From positions 7,762,149-7,826,148 of the forward strand of contig BDGG01000001.1 of the NCBI GenBank assembly GCA_001949185.1: a DNA stretch of 64,000 nt, written 5' to 3'. Positions 1-14,300 of this stretch are shown piece after piece. The DNA is from Ramazzottius varieornatus (taxonomy: Eukaryota; Tardigrada; Eutardigrada; Parachela; Ramazzottiidae). A model generated the notes under the pieces. It was given only the letters and a program-made list of their open reading frames with translations. It was not told the origin of the DNA and made no database searches. Numbering within the stretch: position 1 is the stretch's first letter; each line of letters begins with the position of its first letter. Made by a program: the position numbers and the translations under genes.

Positions 1-3000
1 CTCAAAGAAACGATTCAGTTCATTCGTACCTTTCGCCCAGTTGGAGAACAAAGAAGGTTCATAAGCAACTTCCTGGTCGAGCCACGCCCAGCTGTAATTA
101 CCGGTAACTTCGTCCAGTGTCTCGACCTGAAACCAGTGGGTTGTTATGGGGTTAAAATTCAGTTTTCTGATTGATGAACTTGATGAAGAGTTACCAGGCC
201 GATAAACATGCCGTTGTTGGCGGAATGAGCGTGAGCTTGAATGCACTGGTTGTCCTCTTTGGTCCGTATAGCTGCCAGGTCGCCGCCGATATCCAGGCAT
301 TTCTGTCGTGCTTCACTAAAACCCATCTTGGTACTGCGGTTATCGTGAAGGAACTCGGCGTCAATGTAATAGCAGTGGGTAGCGCAGTCGGCAGGAAAGT
401 TGGCTGGACAGTAACCGTTGGTCGGTATCGTCACCGTGGGACATGACACTGTAATAAAACTTTCAAGGTTGGCAGGAGAAAAAAAATGTTCAACGAAAAA
501 TTCCGCTGAGACGGTCTATAATTCAACGGCTGTGGGAATACATGGTTTCGAACTTGTTCATTCTAGTCGAACCATTTCCAATATAACCCAGCTTGAAGAG
601 CGCGGGCATGTGCTACAGCCTTCGGTGTCTTGGCTTTTGTCTACGTGAGTTCCGTTCAGTGGGATATCAGTATGTACCTATGCGGTGTTCACAGACGACA
701 TGCGATATTTCCGTGTTATCGCAATACGTCGCCCACCATTTTCCCTCTTCCATGTACAGGCAGTAGTTTTCTTCTGGTGTTCCGATGAGCGACCCCAAGC
801 TGGTGAATGTTGCCGGACAGGAGTTATGCCACTGATAGTTACCGCGCACTTCCATCATGCCGATCCAGGCGGCCGCCTGGCCCGTTTCATGGTCTCTGGC
901 TGCGTCGTCCACCAGGATACCAATGAAGGCGTTCTCGTAAATATCAGAAATGGTAGCGATGTCGGTAGAAAAGTGTGGGTCCGCGTGCACGGTGGTACAC
1001 TCTTGGCGGGCAGCTTCCCAGGTGGCGCCACCGTCCCGGAGTTCCAATGGGCGGACTGCGAAACAGGCCGTACCGTAATGACGGTAACCTTCTGGACAGA
1101 CCTTGGTCGACGGCTCGCTTGCCGGACTCAACGCCTGATCTGAAACAGACCCAATGTTCGTTTTCAACTACTATCCAAAACTCGCACTTTGAGTCGTACC
1201 TTTGCGGGCTTTGCATATGTATCCGTTCAGTTTGGAGCACGGCTGATCTTTCCACCGTCCAGCCTTGTTGGTCTCGCCCAACATTCCCACACATTTTAAT
1301 GGCATCTGGATTTAAAATATAGATGAATACGATGAAGGCCTGTTCAATACAGCGTGTCATGTGGAGGCCCCTACGATGGTTAGAAAGCGAGCTTACCGCT
1401 GCATTGCTGGGTATGTAAGTTGCATGCCAGTTACTGTAGGTGTACGGACTATGGTCGGTCCACTCGAGACCTCTCCAGCCATTTGGCCCGCTACCCATGT
1501 CTTCCCGCAGACCAATCCAGTATGTCGGATTCGTTTGATCGTGTCTCAAAATGGTCACCAGGAAGTCGTTTTCAAGTCTGCTGCCTACCGAGACTAGGTT
1601 ACCACCTGGTACTTCCCGCTGGCAAACATTCAGGGCGTTTTGAAAGGAACGCTTGTCGTCTTGGCGCACCATGTAACAGTAACCACCTACCAATATGTCC
1701 ACATTGCAAAGGTTAATGGATTACAGCACTGCTTGTACAGTATGGTGCAACTTACGGAATTCTTGCCATCCGTCGCGGCAACCACCAAGACTGGGGTTGA
1801 CGGTGGGTGGAGCTAGCACACCGCTCTGCGGCGTCAGGCACACAAAGGGGAAGTTGTCCACGCAGGAGACATCTCTCCACCTTCCGCTGGCACCGTTCAG
1901 CGTAGTGCAATACGTCTCAGACATGCCTTCTCCCGGTTGGCCGATCTCCCATTGGTCGAAGCCACGCCCGTCACTACCATCGACCCATTGGTGTTCGTTG
2001 CTGGCCAGGTTGACACTGCGTAGGCCAATCCAGACTTGGGTGGTGCCCAGTAGATGCGAGGTGATCTGTCCGACGCCTTCAAAGTTGTCACGGTTCAGCA
2101 CAGCCAACTGCGATCCTCGCGTATGACACTCCATCTTGGCACTGGCCCACGTGTTGACACGCTCGGAAACAAAGAGGCATTCGCCGGACTTTTCGATGAA
2201 GAACCACTTGCCCGTTCCCTCCTCTTCCCCACAGGTCTCTAAAGACAAACACGCTCCAGACGCCTGTCGACAATTGAGAAGAGAAAAATTGGATATTGGT
2301 CATGTGGAGATTGTACCGTTGGTGGGGACAGCTGTGGGCAAAGGCGGAATCTCTTCGTTGGGTAGGTAAGCTCCACGTTGGACTTGGCAGACCCAACCGC
2401 GAGACTGATGACACGGGACAACTAACCATGAACCTGTCTTGGAGTCCATGGCCACACAGCTTGAAGAGTCCGAGCTAGTAGTTTCGGCTGCTGAAAAGGC
2501 CGGGTTCAAGCCGGCATACCTGCGGTGCGGAGAAACAGCTTTATTGAGGCTATGGCGGGCGCGAGTTCGGTCATTGTGTCTTACGCGCTGCCGTCGGACC
2601 ATTGCCATCTGCTGACGCCATCTTCGGTGCTGCTGCCTACGAGACGGAGACCGAGCCAGTATTGGTACTTGTCGCCTTTGTGGGTCAAGGCGGAATAGAT
2701 CAAGGTTTCTTCGCGCTCGTGTCGGATGGAGGCCAAATGTCCGCTGCGGTAGCGCGAGCAAAAGTCTTCGGCATCGTCCCATGTCGCTCTGTGCAGTGAC
2801 CCGTCTGAACCGCTTGTACCTGACGCGCCGCTCGCTGTCGGACTAAATACCTACGAGAAAGAAACGAATGCCATCGAACGTTGTCCAAGGGTTACCATTG
2901 ACCAAGACCACGGCACCACCGTAAATCATGCCATCGACGACAATTTTGACTGCCTTCCCATCTGTCTCAGTTTATGGTGCTGCGATACCTGTAGCTCTGA

Positions 3001-6000
3001 AAAGCCCTCTTTCACCAAGTTAAATCATTTTTTGCTTGTCTTCATTTTCGCTTGTCTGCTGCTCGGTTTCGAGCGTTATTAGCACCAGGAAACCAAGCTT
3101 CCTCGCCTTCAACTTTGGCTCGTTACTTGTGACACTATGCCGATACTTGACCGATCTCATGTTTGCTTTAGTGCAGAAAAAGAGAGGTAGGAGCTTGAAT
3201 AAGCTGACCTACTCATCGTTATTACCTTGAAACATCGCGAGTGCCCGCTATCGGTTATCCATCCACTGGGACATCCATTGGCGTTCGGTCCCGCTGTCGT
3301 ACTGGCCAGTTCGAAGCCTTCTCTGGGTCCTTTGCACAAGGCAAACTTCCTCGCTTCACAGTCATCGACGTACCATTGCCCCGGACTTCTTCCTCCCGAA
3401 AATGTCCCTTGTGCCGCAACACAGCCCAATATGCCAGGCTTCGGCTCTCCGCCTGCCCAGTTACTTACCACCACATCGCTACCATCCACCCACTCCGTCA
3501 CGCTGTCCCATGGATCGTCGCGCTCCTTCAACCCGATCCAGTAATCAGCGGCGAAAAGACCTAAACGACAACACAGTCAGGTTAGTCAGTCCTTCTTCCG
3601 GCTTTTGCGTCGCCACTTACCTACGACGCTACTGACGAAATGGACTTCGGCTCGAGTGGACATGCGGACGAGGTCGGCACCCGCATGGTGTGTCTGACAG
3701 TAGGTTCGTCCTTGGGCAAAGGTGAGAAGTGGTCGAGAAGCGGAAGGTGAGGTGGGGTAATAGCACCAATTGTCCTTGTCACCATTACTGACACCGAAGT
3801 GACCGCAACCCGCAGATGGAGGAATGGGGTTGGGCACTGGTTCGACGCCAGCTTCGCGCTTCGACGTGGCGCAGACGGTCAACTTCCCTTCTTTGCACGG
3901 ATATACTTCGACACCCTTTCAAATTCATCACAGCTTATTTAATTTTTCCTTGTCAAGTTTGAAGGAAGGAAGTACCACCTACCTCAGTTGTACCGGCTAC
4001 GCAGTTGAGATCGAACAGGCTATAGAAGGGTATCAATGTGCGTTCTGAGTTCCTGGACCAGGGAGTAAAGGTCACAAGTGACCGGTCGCTCCATGTGAAG
4101 ACGCGAGGGTTCAGCGAATCATTGACGCTATTCAGCCCAATCCAGGCTAAGGATGATACGGTTGGTTAAATTAAAGTCAATACATCAGCGACAAGCACGA
4201 TTTCGGATGGAATTCGATTCTCACCTCCTTGGATAAAGGGTTGCAGCGCACTGTACGTCGCCTGATCAGGTATGGAGACCAGCTCTGCACCCTTCGAGTG
4301 ACAGAAAATACCAGCGTCCCGCCATTGCAATAACGTCCGGTTGTACAATATACACATATCGGCAATGGCTACAAAGTCTTTCGGACACTTGTAGTTTTCT
4401 GGAGAAAAAATGAAATAATCTTGGTATGATTACTCAAGCAAGCTCGCCTTTTGACTGCACAAATTAGCTCAAAGATTTGACTTACCAGAAACGGGCTCTA
4501 TCGGAAGAAGGGTTGTAAGATCCGAGACTCGAGCTGGCTTCTTGCAGATGGAAGCTCTTTCCGTGGAGCAGTTTGCCGAGTACCAGGAAGCATCTTCGGT
4601 GGCAGCCATGTAGCCGCATTGAGGGTAGGTGGTGATGGTGGCAGGATTTGGTTCGTCTGTGGAAGAAAACCGAAAGTCGGAATTTATGTTGAAATACGAC
4701 GGTCTAATTGTTCTTGTATTAATAATAATGGGACCTTTCTTTGATTTATTGCAGTCCTGTTAGGACAAAGGCTGCTGAGAGCCTTGAAGTTTTGGGCTTT
4801 TACATTTAGCCACTTACAATCAGGGATGGGCCGGTAAATCGTCGACCACCTGGGGAACGAAAGCAACGGAGCTGGAATCAACCATCAGATCCGTGGAAAC
4901 CAATATTAGGAAACTAATATTAGACGGCAAGGGAAAATAAAAGTTAATTTGCCGACAGTCCCTGCGCTGCAGCGGACCGGGTGGGGCACTCGACAAGTGC
5001 CCACACCGGTCTGGCGTTCTTCTGCGGACTATAAATTCAACTAAACCAATGTAAAAAAGCACCACGACCGACAAAACGGACACCAGACTTTTAGAGTCTG
5101 GTTGAAGCGCTTCCGGTTGTCGCTGTCAACTTCCGTGGTTAAGCTAATTTTGTTGTCTTTTGAAATCGAGATATGACTTCGGTGTCAGTTTCAGAAGTCA
5201 GTCGAGAATTTTGAACGGTTTTATAATCCAGGGAATAACCACTGGATTAGCCATTGTCCAGTCAAGACTGGGTGACCCAATCGGAAAGCTGTACACTCAT
5301 CACACGCTTTAACCACATTGAACCATGTAACGATTGCAACGATTTTTTTCCGGCTGCGAGGTTTTCGATTGATTGGCGCGGAAGCTGCCACCAGCTGCAG
5401 TTTTCGGATTTTGATTTGACTTGATATAGTAACGTCGAATGACTTGGTTTGTTTCGAGAGAAGGTAACTTACGTTCAGCCCAATTGAAGACAGCGAAAGG
5501 AACTGTCCATCGGTTGTTCTCTGAAGAGGCCGCTGACGATCGATGTTGCCAGTACCATTGGGAAACCCTCTCCGCTTGTAGTCCGAGCCAGTAAGAATCT
5601 GCACCGATGAGCGTCGACAAGTTATGACTTCCCGATGTCAAACCTATGAAAAAAAGTCTGCTATTGATAGGAAAACCGAAACGGATTTCGTATGGAGGGC
5701 CGACACAAACGGGAGCTCGGCAAACCAACTCGACAAGATTATTTTCCCGAGTGGCGCACGCACTCGGTCTTACTGGACAGAACCGTGCGCCACTTGGAAA
5801 AATCATGTTATCGAAGTTGATCGTTTGCTCCAAATGACGCACGTTTTCAGTTTTATTGGCTGGAAGAACGCGCCACCTGGAAAATTTGCTTGAGTTTGTT
5901 CGCCCAGGATCCAACCAAAAATCTTCCAAAAAATACAAGAACACGTAAGGGAAATGTACTGAAAACTCCGTACTTCTGAAGAAGAGTTGTTCATCTTTAG

Positions 6001-9000
6001 TGGTAATAGACAGCAGTTCGGCTTTGTCCGCCATGTTGCGGCAATGCTGTTGAGCCTCACTGTACGACATGGCGTCGTCATTGATGAGGTAGCAGTGGTC
6101 ACCATTGCGGAACCAGCCGGGTCCGCAAGCTGGGTCGTCGAGCTCTTGTGGGTATTCTTCCTTGTCTTTCAACACTATCAGATAGAAAGTAGCTCAGTCA
6201 GCAGAAGAGACCGGGATATTTGAGGGAAGGTTAAGTGTTCATTTACGTTCTATTGTTTACCTCCGTCGTGGTGGCAAACGAAATTCTTTAAGGCCGAGCA
6301 GTCATCGTTGAACCATTTCCCCGCGTCTCGAGGAAGGTGTTCGATGCTTGGAGAAGATAGGTTCATCCCTTCTTTCACCACCATAAAGAGGCATTCTCGC
6401 TTGTCAAACTGGAGAAAATGCGGCGGCAGAAGAAGATTCATGAAAGCAGCTTCAGCAATCTAGAAAACATTTTTGAATATTCCCAACATGGAGTTTTACT
6501 AATACTTCGGGTAACCTACGACATGAGGCTTGAAAGCTGGTATCAAATTCTGGATGCTCAAAACCTGCTTACGGCTTGCCCCTTGTCGTTCTGGAAGATC
6601 CAGTCTTGTCCACCAACGCTTTTCTTCACAGCTCTGATGCCGATCCATGAGTCGTTCTTGAGGTGTTCTAAAACAGCGGAAGAATGCTCTCCGCATAGTC
6701 TTTCTCAACAGTCAGTTACCTGCTACGGTCAGATATGGGACGAAATTTGGAAACGCGAATGTGCTTACTTGATATGTGGATGTTTTGTCCCAATGAATCG
6801 ATGGTTAAAAGAGAGGACTTATTGAGTTTCTGGCAGTAATTTTGAGCGGTTTCATGGCTGAGTCTCTGACTGCCGAACAGGTAGCAACCATCGTGATACC
6901 GAATGAACCGTTGCGGACAAACAACATCTCCTACAACAGTCATAAGTTAGACCCGACTTAACCAAATACCGATAAAAAAGTTCAGACCAGAAGACGTGAA
7001 TTTTGGGACTTACGGATGGCGACATCTGGCGGCAAGATGTCGGCTTTGTGATCTGCCGCGCATATGAAATTCATTTTCTGCGCACAGTGAGTAATGTTCC
7101 AATTGCCTGAGCTACTTTGACCTAGAGCAGGAAAAATCACTGTTCCTTCTTTTATCACATCAACTGGTTGTAGAAGAGCGGGGAAGTCCGGTTACCGGCG
7201 GTGCCATCCAGGAAAACACAATGTTCCAGTTGCTCATCTCCGCCGGTAGAGGGCAGCAGAAACGGCGCATCGGGCGTGGTCCAGTTGGTGAACATTACCG
7301 GTGTACCATCAGCCCAGTGGAATATTCCAGGCTGGGACTTCCGACCTATCAATCACAAAGAAATATGTGACGGTCTGTGCAACATCTCCCACGAAAAGAA
7401 AATGCTTCTTACTGATGGCTCCGATCCAAAACGCTGAGGTTATGTGTGAACTATCAGATTTGCTGTCCAACAGTTTTCTCAGGAAGATCTGAGTAGCGGT
7501 ACTGGAAAACACTAACTGTCGAGATTTTTTCGATCAGACCCAATTTCATTTAGGAAACCGAAACAAAAAATTCGCTGATCGGGTGTAACTTCCTACGACG
7601 ACGTTGTTCAACGAGCTTTTCAGATACAGTAGTATAACGGTCACTCACGTTTTGATCATTGCTAGCTGACTGTGTCCATCCTGACAGATCTTTTCCGCTT
7701 CTTCCCACGACTTTTTATGTTCCTCACCGCCGTTGAACTGGTAACAAATGTCACCCAGTTCTTCCCATCCGTACGGGCACTTACCTGTAATATCCAGGAA
7801 GTCAGAGCCACAAAAAGTGTGCGTGGACTTTATCCCACTCCACTTTGTACTTGGCTGTGACACGGGAAAATGGGCTTACTGAGAGCGGTCTCGCAGGCGA
7901 AAGGTAGACTGGAACTTTCGCATTCGGTCGTCATTTGCCATTCATGGACGTCCATGTAGTCCACCTTTCCACTCTGACCTAGGATTACCCCTGGACCGAC
8001 CGGCTCCAATCGGCGAGTGTCCATCACTCCGCAGTAAGACTTATCGTTTGGTAAATCTCTACAACAAGAAAGAAAAGTCTGATCGGTAAGCAAATTCGAG
8101 TGTTTTTTTCCCCCACTGAAATGTACCGAATGTAGTCGTCCATGTCTGAAATCGGCCAGTGGTTGATAGTAGTGTTCTTCAAAGGCGTGCCATCTTGCCA
8201 CAGCACATGGTCGGCCGTGGTTTCGTTGCGCTTGTTTGGAATGGTTATACCCAACCATGCTTTATTCTTCCTCAACCTACTCCGCACCCACTTCTTGTAC
8301 CAGTCGTCTTCCCGCTCCGAATTGATGGTGGCGACATAACCTTCTTTCTCCCTGTGAAACGGAAAATATTACCAGACGAGCAACCTTTCGATCTTTCCTT
8401 ACCTCAGCGTCCCAAACTGTTCAAAGAAGATCGTCTTGTTAGTTTTCCTCCTAACTTCATCTTCGTACCTGCAGTGTGCCTGAGCCGAGGAAAAAGATTT
8501 AAATTCCGCCACATGGAGGTAACAGTGGCCGTTGTCGTAACTCCAGCCGTACTCGCTCCTGCAAAGCGGTCTTCCGTCTGCAAAAGAAATATGGTCACTG
8601 GGTTCAAAACACCTTATCCGCATATCGTTTTAGGCAGATGCAGTTAGAGCCTACTGTAAGAGCCTTTACAGATGAAGCCATGACGCGTCGTTTGGTCTTG
8701 GAAGTCGGGTTCCAGTGATTTGGTGTCGTCGCGAAACTTTAACGTGGCGGCATACCGCTTTCCCTCCAGATCGGGGTCTTCCATCAGATGAGGAACTCTA
8801 ATCAAACGGGGGTATGTGGTCGAAATGACGCATCAATATTGCGTACTGCATGACGCGATTGTTAAGCGGTTAGACAGTAGAAACTTACAGGGAAGGAAAG
8901 GCCGATCCTTGGAAGGGTGTGACGCTGGTACCATCGTTCCAGATCCACCCTGTTTTCTCCTGATCATAGTCATAGGTCAGTCCGATCCAAAACTGAGCCG

Positions 9001-9360
9001 ACGATCCGGGTAAACGAGACTTGATGTAGTCCTAAGAGGAGAGCAAAGGCTGAGGGTCTAAACAAGTTTATCAACGATTTATCAACGACATAGTACGCGG
9101 ACTAACTAAATGGAAACTATCACACTGACCATTTCTTCTTCGTGCTCAAAGGTGGCTAATGTGCCGCCCAGAGCTCGGCATTCCTCCATGGCATCGGTGA
9201 AGGTCTTACGGTCCGTGGAGGGCGTCGCTGCATGCTGGACATCTTGATAAATGTAATAGCACGTCTGACTTCCTCGTCGGGCCACCCATTGTGTACCTGG
9301 GCATCGGTAACCCCATGACAGACTGATCAATGTTAGGAAAACAACCGTAGAGAAATACAT
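1..9360 (-). CDS. Secreted protein of at least 12 tandem C-type lectin domains (partial, C-terminus off window)
   Basis: Start ATG at 9358-9360 opens a signal peptide (MYFSTVVFLTLISLSWG) followed directly by a lectin domain. I count twelve C-type lectin-like domains (CTLDs), approximate spans: 1, 9310-8668; 2, 8600-7870; 3, 7790-7090; 4, 6930-6270; 5, 6140-4500; 6, 4400-3860; 7, 3830-3310; 8, 3270-2340; 9, 2240-1840; 10, 1790-1180; 11, 1110-690; 12, 440-<1. Each shows the WIGL and W-x-DG cores and paired cysteines, for example FWIGL (9000), WVDGSD (3490 and 1980), GRWKDQPC (1230). Introns are short GT-AG, for example 127-194 splicing FIGL to VETLDE. No fibronectin-II, ricin or transmembrane segment is visible. 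Canonical EPN/QPD sugar-binding triplets were not found; GEPKPG and GQPGEG occupy that place in domains 7 and 9. The architecture recalls mannose-receptor proteins; ligand unknown. Domain 5 has a long intron of about 0.8 kb. Confidence 0.92.
5711..5908. repeat. Hairpin-array repeat, two hairpins (lectin intron)
   Basis: It begins GGGAGCTCGGCAAACCAACT and CGACAAGAT, has two hairpins with stems GAGTGGCGCACG / CGTGCGCCACTT and GACGCACG / CGCGCCACCT, and ends GAGTTTGTTCGCCCAG. It lies in an intron of lectin domain 5. Confidence 0.85.
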
Positions 9361-9942
9361 TGTCTTTCGCGATGTTGGTACAAGTTTTACTGAAGTTTCG
9401 ATGGACCAAAGCAAAAACGAATATAGGCCAAAATAGGAAGACACGACAGTAAATGCACTCAAAACGTGATTTAACTTTTACCTGATGTTCCGAACAAATT
9501 CCATTGCGGGGTTATCGGCGTCGAAATTGTCAGCGGTTGAGCGGTGCAGTATCAAAAATCTCAAAACGATAATCTGGATAATTGAGACGTGAAGGGACGT
9601 TCGTGTGTCATAAAGATATCGCGAGGCGTTATGGATCAACCTGCGAGGCTAACGGACAAGCGATAAAACTAATACGACAAGACCTGTTCGCACCGTCTTC
9701 TGAAGAGAGATTTCCAGTCTTCCGTGTTTACATCAATTGACCAAAGGCACGATCGGCCCAGTACAGGCCGATAAATTCAACAACAACCATTGCACGTCAC
9801 TCCCTTTCCCGTACGAACACACAACGCAAAAGACAGCATAAACACTACATAACGCTTGTTGTTGAACTTCACAAAGACTTTTCGAGACTTCCATCAACGG
9901 TCCGCCATGACAATCAGTTTCAGCACGAGAAGGGGCCTACTA
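9361..9942. other. Intergenic spacer
   Basis: This 582-bp stretch separates the 5' end of the lectin gene from the 3' end of the GST gene, both on the minus strand. It should hold the lectin promoter and the GST 3' UTR. I see no gene, repeat or clear core-promoter motif in it. Confidence 0.6.
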
Positions 9943-11393
<1,451 letters not shown>

Positions 11394-14300
11394 TCACTTT
11401 TGACCATACACTACCATACAAAACAAGTCTGCCAACAGGGAAGCTTCCGCAAAGACGTACGACTTTGTGTCGCTGGGATTGGAAAAGTCCGACAACAACA
11501 AAGATTTCCCCGCGTCTGAAAGGAAAGTTTTTAGTGAATGAAACCAGTGGAGAATTTCCTGAACGTGTAAAGGCAAGTAAGGTGTATCCATTCGACCGTA
11601 ACGTACCTTGGCACTGCCGCAAGAACTGTATGCAATCCAGCAAGCTGGCCGTGGCCAACATGACATCCCGATGGGCGAGGGCGTACAGTGCCGCTAAGAG
11701 CATCCGCTTAGCGTACATCCAGGTTGTCCGGTTCAGTTTGGCGCTGACGGAAGGCTCGAAGCTCTTTAGCAAACGATTCAAGCCAAACTGAAAGTTACCT
11801 TTGCTACAATACAACGTCCTGTAGAAAAAATACCAGAACTCAGCCGGAATTCGTTGAGGTATGCCTTTAGTTAGTGAAGGAAACGATGGGAAAAAAATTT
11901 GTTCTAACGGGTAATAATACCACTACTTGAGATGGGAAGCTGTTTAAATTTTGCATATTGCATAAATGTTTTTCTGAGGGACAGTTTTATGTTGGCCTTC
12001 ACTTCAGCGACTTACCCAATGACCAGGTTTATCACACACAGATGAGAGCTCGTCGAGCTTCCCTGAACTCCTTCGGCTTCCACCACGTAGTTTTCTGCAT
12101 CTTCAACTCGGCGAAGAATCTCCTCGGCCTCGTCATTCCGTGAAGTCATGACGTACGACACGCAGAGATTGGCCAGTAAAACCGGGCTTAGCTAAAACAG
12201 AAACCTTCAAGTGAGCAAAACAAATTTGCAAGAAAAACACTGTATAAAATGATCGGGAATCGAAGATCTGCTTTCGTACTTTCATCATATCCGTTGTTTG
12301 AGGTTTCACTACGGCTTCGTAAAACTTGGCAGCTTCCACATAGTTCTCCAGCATGAAAAGTGTGTGGCCCATGTTGATCCTCCAGTTTTGCTGGTCCGAC
12401 AGGAACTCGTGGGCTTTTTTTAGCTGCTTCTCTACTTGACTGTAGTTCTTGTAGTCCCAGTACATGACCGTTTGGGACATTACTGCGGGCTGCAACCTGC
12501 ACACAACATGTTCAGTTGCAGACTTTCGACTAGGGTGCATTCGAAACGACTTTCAATAAGTTGACCCAGATCGTTTTCCCAATTGGCGCACGCTCATAGC
12601 AGTTATCAGGTGCGGAAGCATGACTTGTTACCCCTGGGAACACGTCAACTTCAGAAAATCATGGTTACGCTCCCCCTTGTTCGGGGTCAGTGAACACTTG
12701 TCCTGAAGTCTTTTTTCTCTCACTTTGCCAACTCCTGGCCATCGTTTGGCATTCTACTGTTCTGAGTTCCTCAGCTCGGCAGAAAAGCCGGAATAGTTTT
12801 GTCTGAATCGCGGAGAACCAAAATTTTGGGTCAGTGAACACTATGAATTTTTTTCGAGGCGTCAACGCATCTTACACGGGCAAGAAGATATGCTCCATGT
12901 TTTGGAGCAAAGCAGGTAAGCAGCATGCCCTGGGAGGTTGGAAAATTCTCCTCCGCTCTGGAGATCTTTTGCTCGGAATTCACTCCTACGGAAGACCGAA
13001 ACTGAAGGTGGACAACAACGTGCTCGGGGAATTTGTTGAATCCGATTCTTCCAGAATTGTTGTAAAACCCTTACGAGACTTCAAGGTATCTTATTAAATC
13101 CTTGCTGGACATTTAGACAAAACGGGAAGGCAATAAAATTAGAGAATCGGATACCCCGTTTACCTCGCGCACCTTACAAATAACGCAAGGTTTTGCCTCT
13201 ATTTACCCTCCCGGTTCTCAACGAGAGCGAACCGATCTCAAATCACATTGTTGCCAGCCACGATAAGTGGGCTCTGTAGAACGGTCTGAAACAAAAATCG
13301 GAATGTTTCAAAAGAGCGGAAGCAGCGTGGAAAATTTCGAATCGTGAGCGGCACCAAAGGAAAATTGTGGCTACTGTCTGGTTACTATTTTAAAGTCTAG
13401 ACCGCTGTGAAATCTTTCTGCCCGGCATAGCGGTAGCCGGTGACTAGACCTCTCTGGTACGAGAAAGAATGATGAGAAAAGTTGCCGTTCACTAAACGAA
13501 ATTGTTCAGTCGACTCAATGCACCAACGTTGCAAGTCAGCTCTAGAGTACACATTGAACAAAACACTTCCGCAAAACTGCAGAAGGCGGATCTGGAAACT
13601 CTCCTTCACACGTCAGGTAGAGAGGACCTGGTACTAAAGGATTATCACCACGTCGAGAAATTAGAGCACCCCCAACGTAAAAAAACAATTTCCTCCAGAG
13701 AGGCTGCGAAAAATGGCTGCGGGGAGTTTATCTTTTCTCTTCCCCTATGCTCCTACAGTAAAGGCATGCGTCCGCTGCCGAAAAACTGAGTGAAGTACCG
13801 TGCTAGGATGGGTGGTTAACCCGATCAAAAATACCGAGGTTGGCAGTCCGGGAAACTTTTTGAAATCTTCGTCGGGGAAGCAATAAGTCAGGGGAAGCAA
13901 TAAGAACGTGCGCCACCTGATGGAACGATTGATGTTGAGTCATGTGGCGAGGTCCCATTCCATCAAAAAATTTTGATTTAAAATTACTGCTTGCCTGGAA
14001 AGGACGTGGTCGTACTCCGACTCTACCGCTCTCAACTTATCCGTCGACCCTTCACGTCTTCGTACTTTTTCCTGGGCCGAAAGCTTTCGTAGTTGTTCCT
14101 GATACCGTACGATCAGTTCTTCAAAGCGTACGTAGGCTTCTTCTGGGGCGGTTTGCTCGATGATGACGGCTTCAAAAAGACTGTAGATATCCTGCAAGAA
14201 GATAAGATTCAATTAAAGTAAGGATTTTGAAAACTGAAATGAGACAAACATAACACAGATAGACAAACACGACAAGATCGTTTTGCCAGCGTGGCGCACG

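Larger units (their letters stand above)
12500..13985. other. Large intron of IFT70
   Basis: This intron of about 1.5 kb separates the exon ending near LSRQA from the exon beginning near PAVMSQTVMYWDY. It contains two partial copies of the hairpin repeat and a 15-bp direct repeat. Open frames on both strands (for example 12834-13097 plus, 13397-13609 minus) resemble nothing I recognise and are treated as chance. Confidence 0.6.

Noticed and set aside
12834-13609. Open frames on both strands in the IFT70 intron as a nested gene
   Set aside because: No domain, no splice logic and no conserved pattern; chance frames are expected at this GC content.
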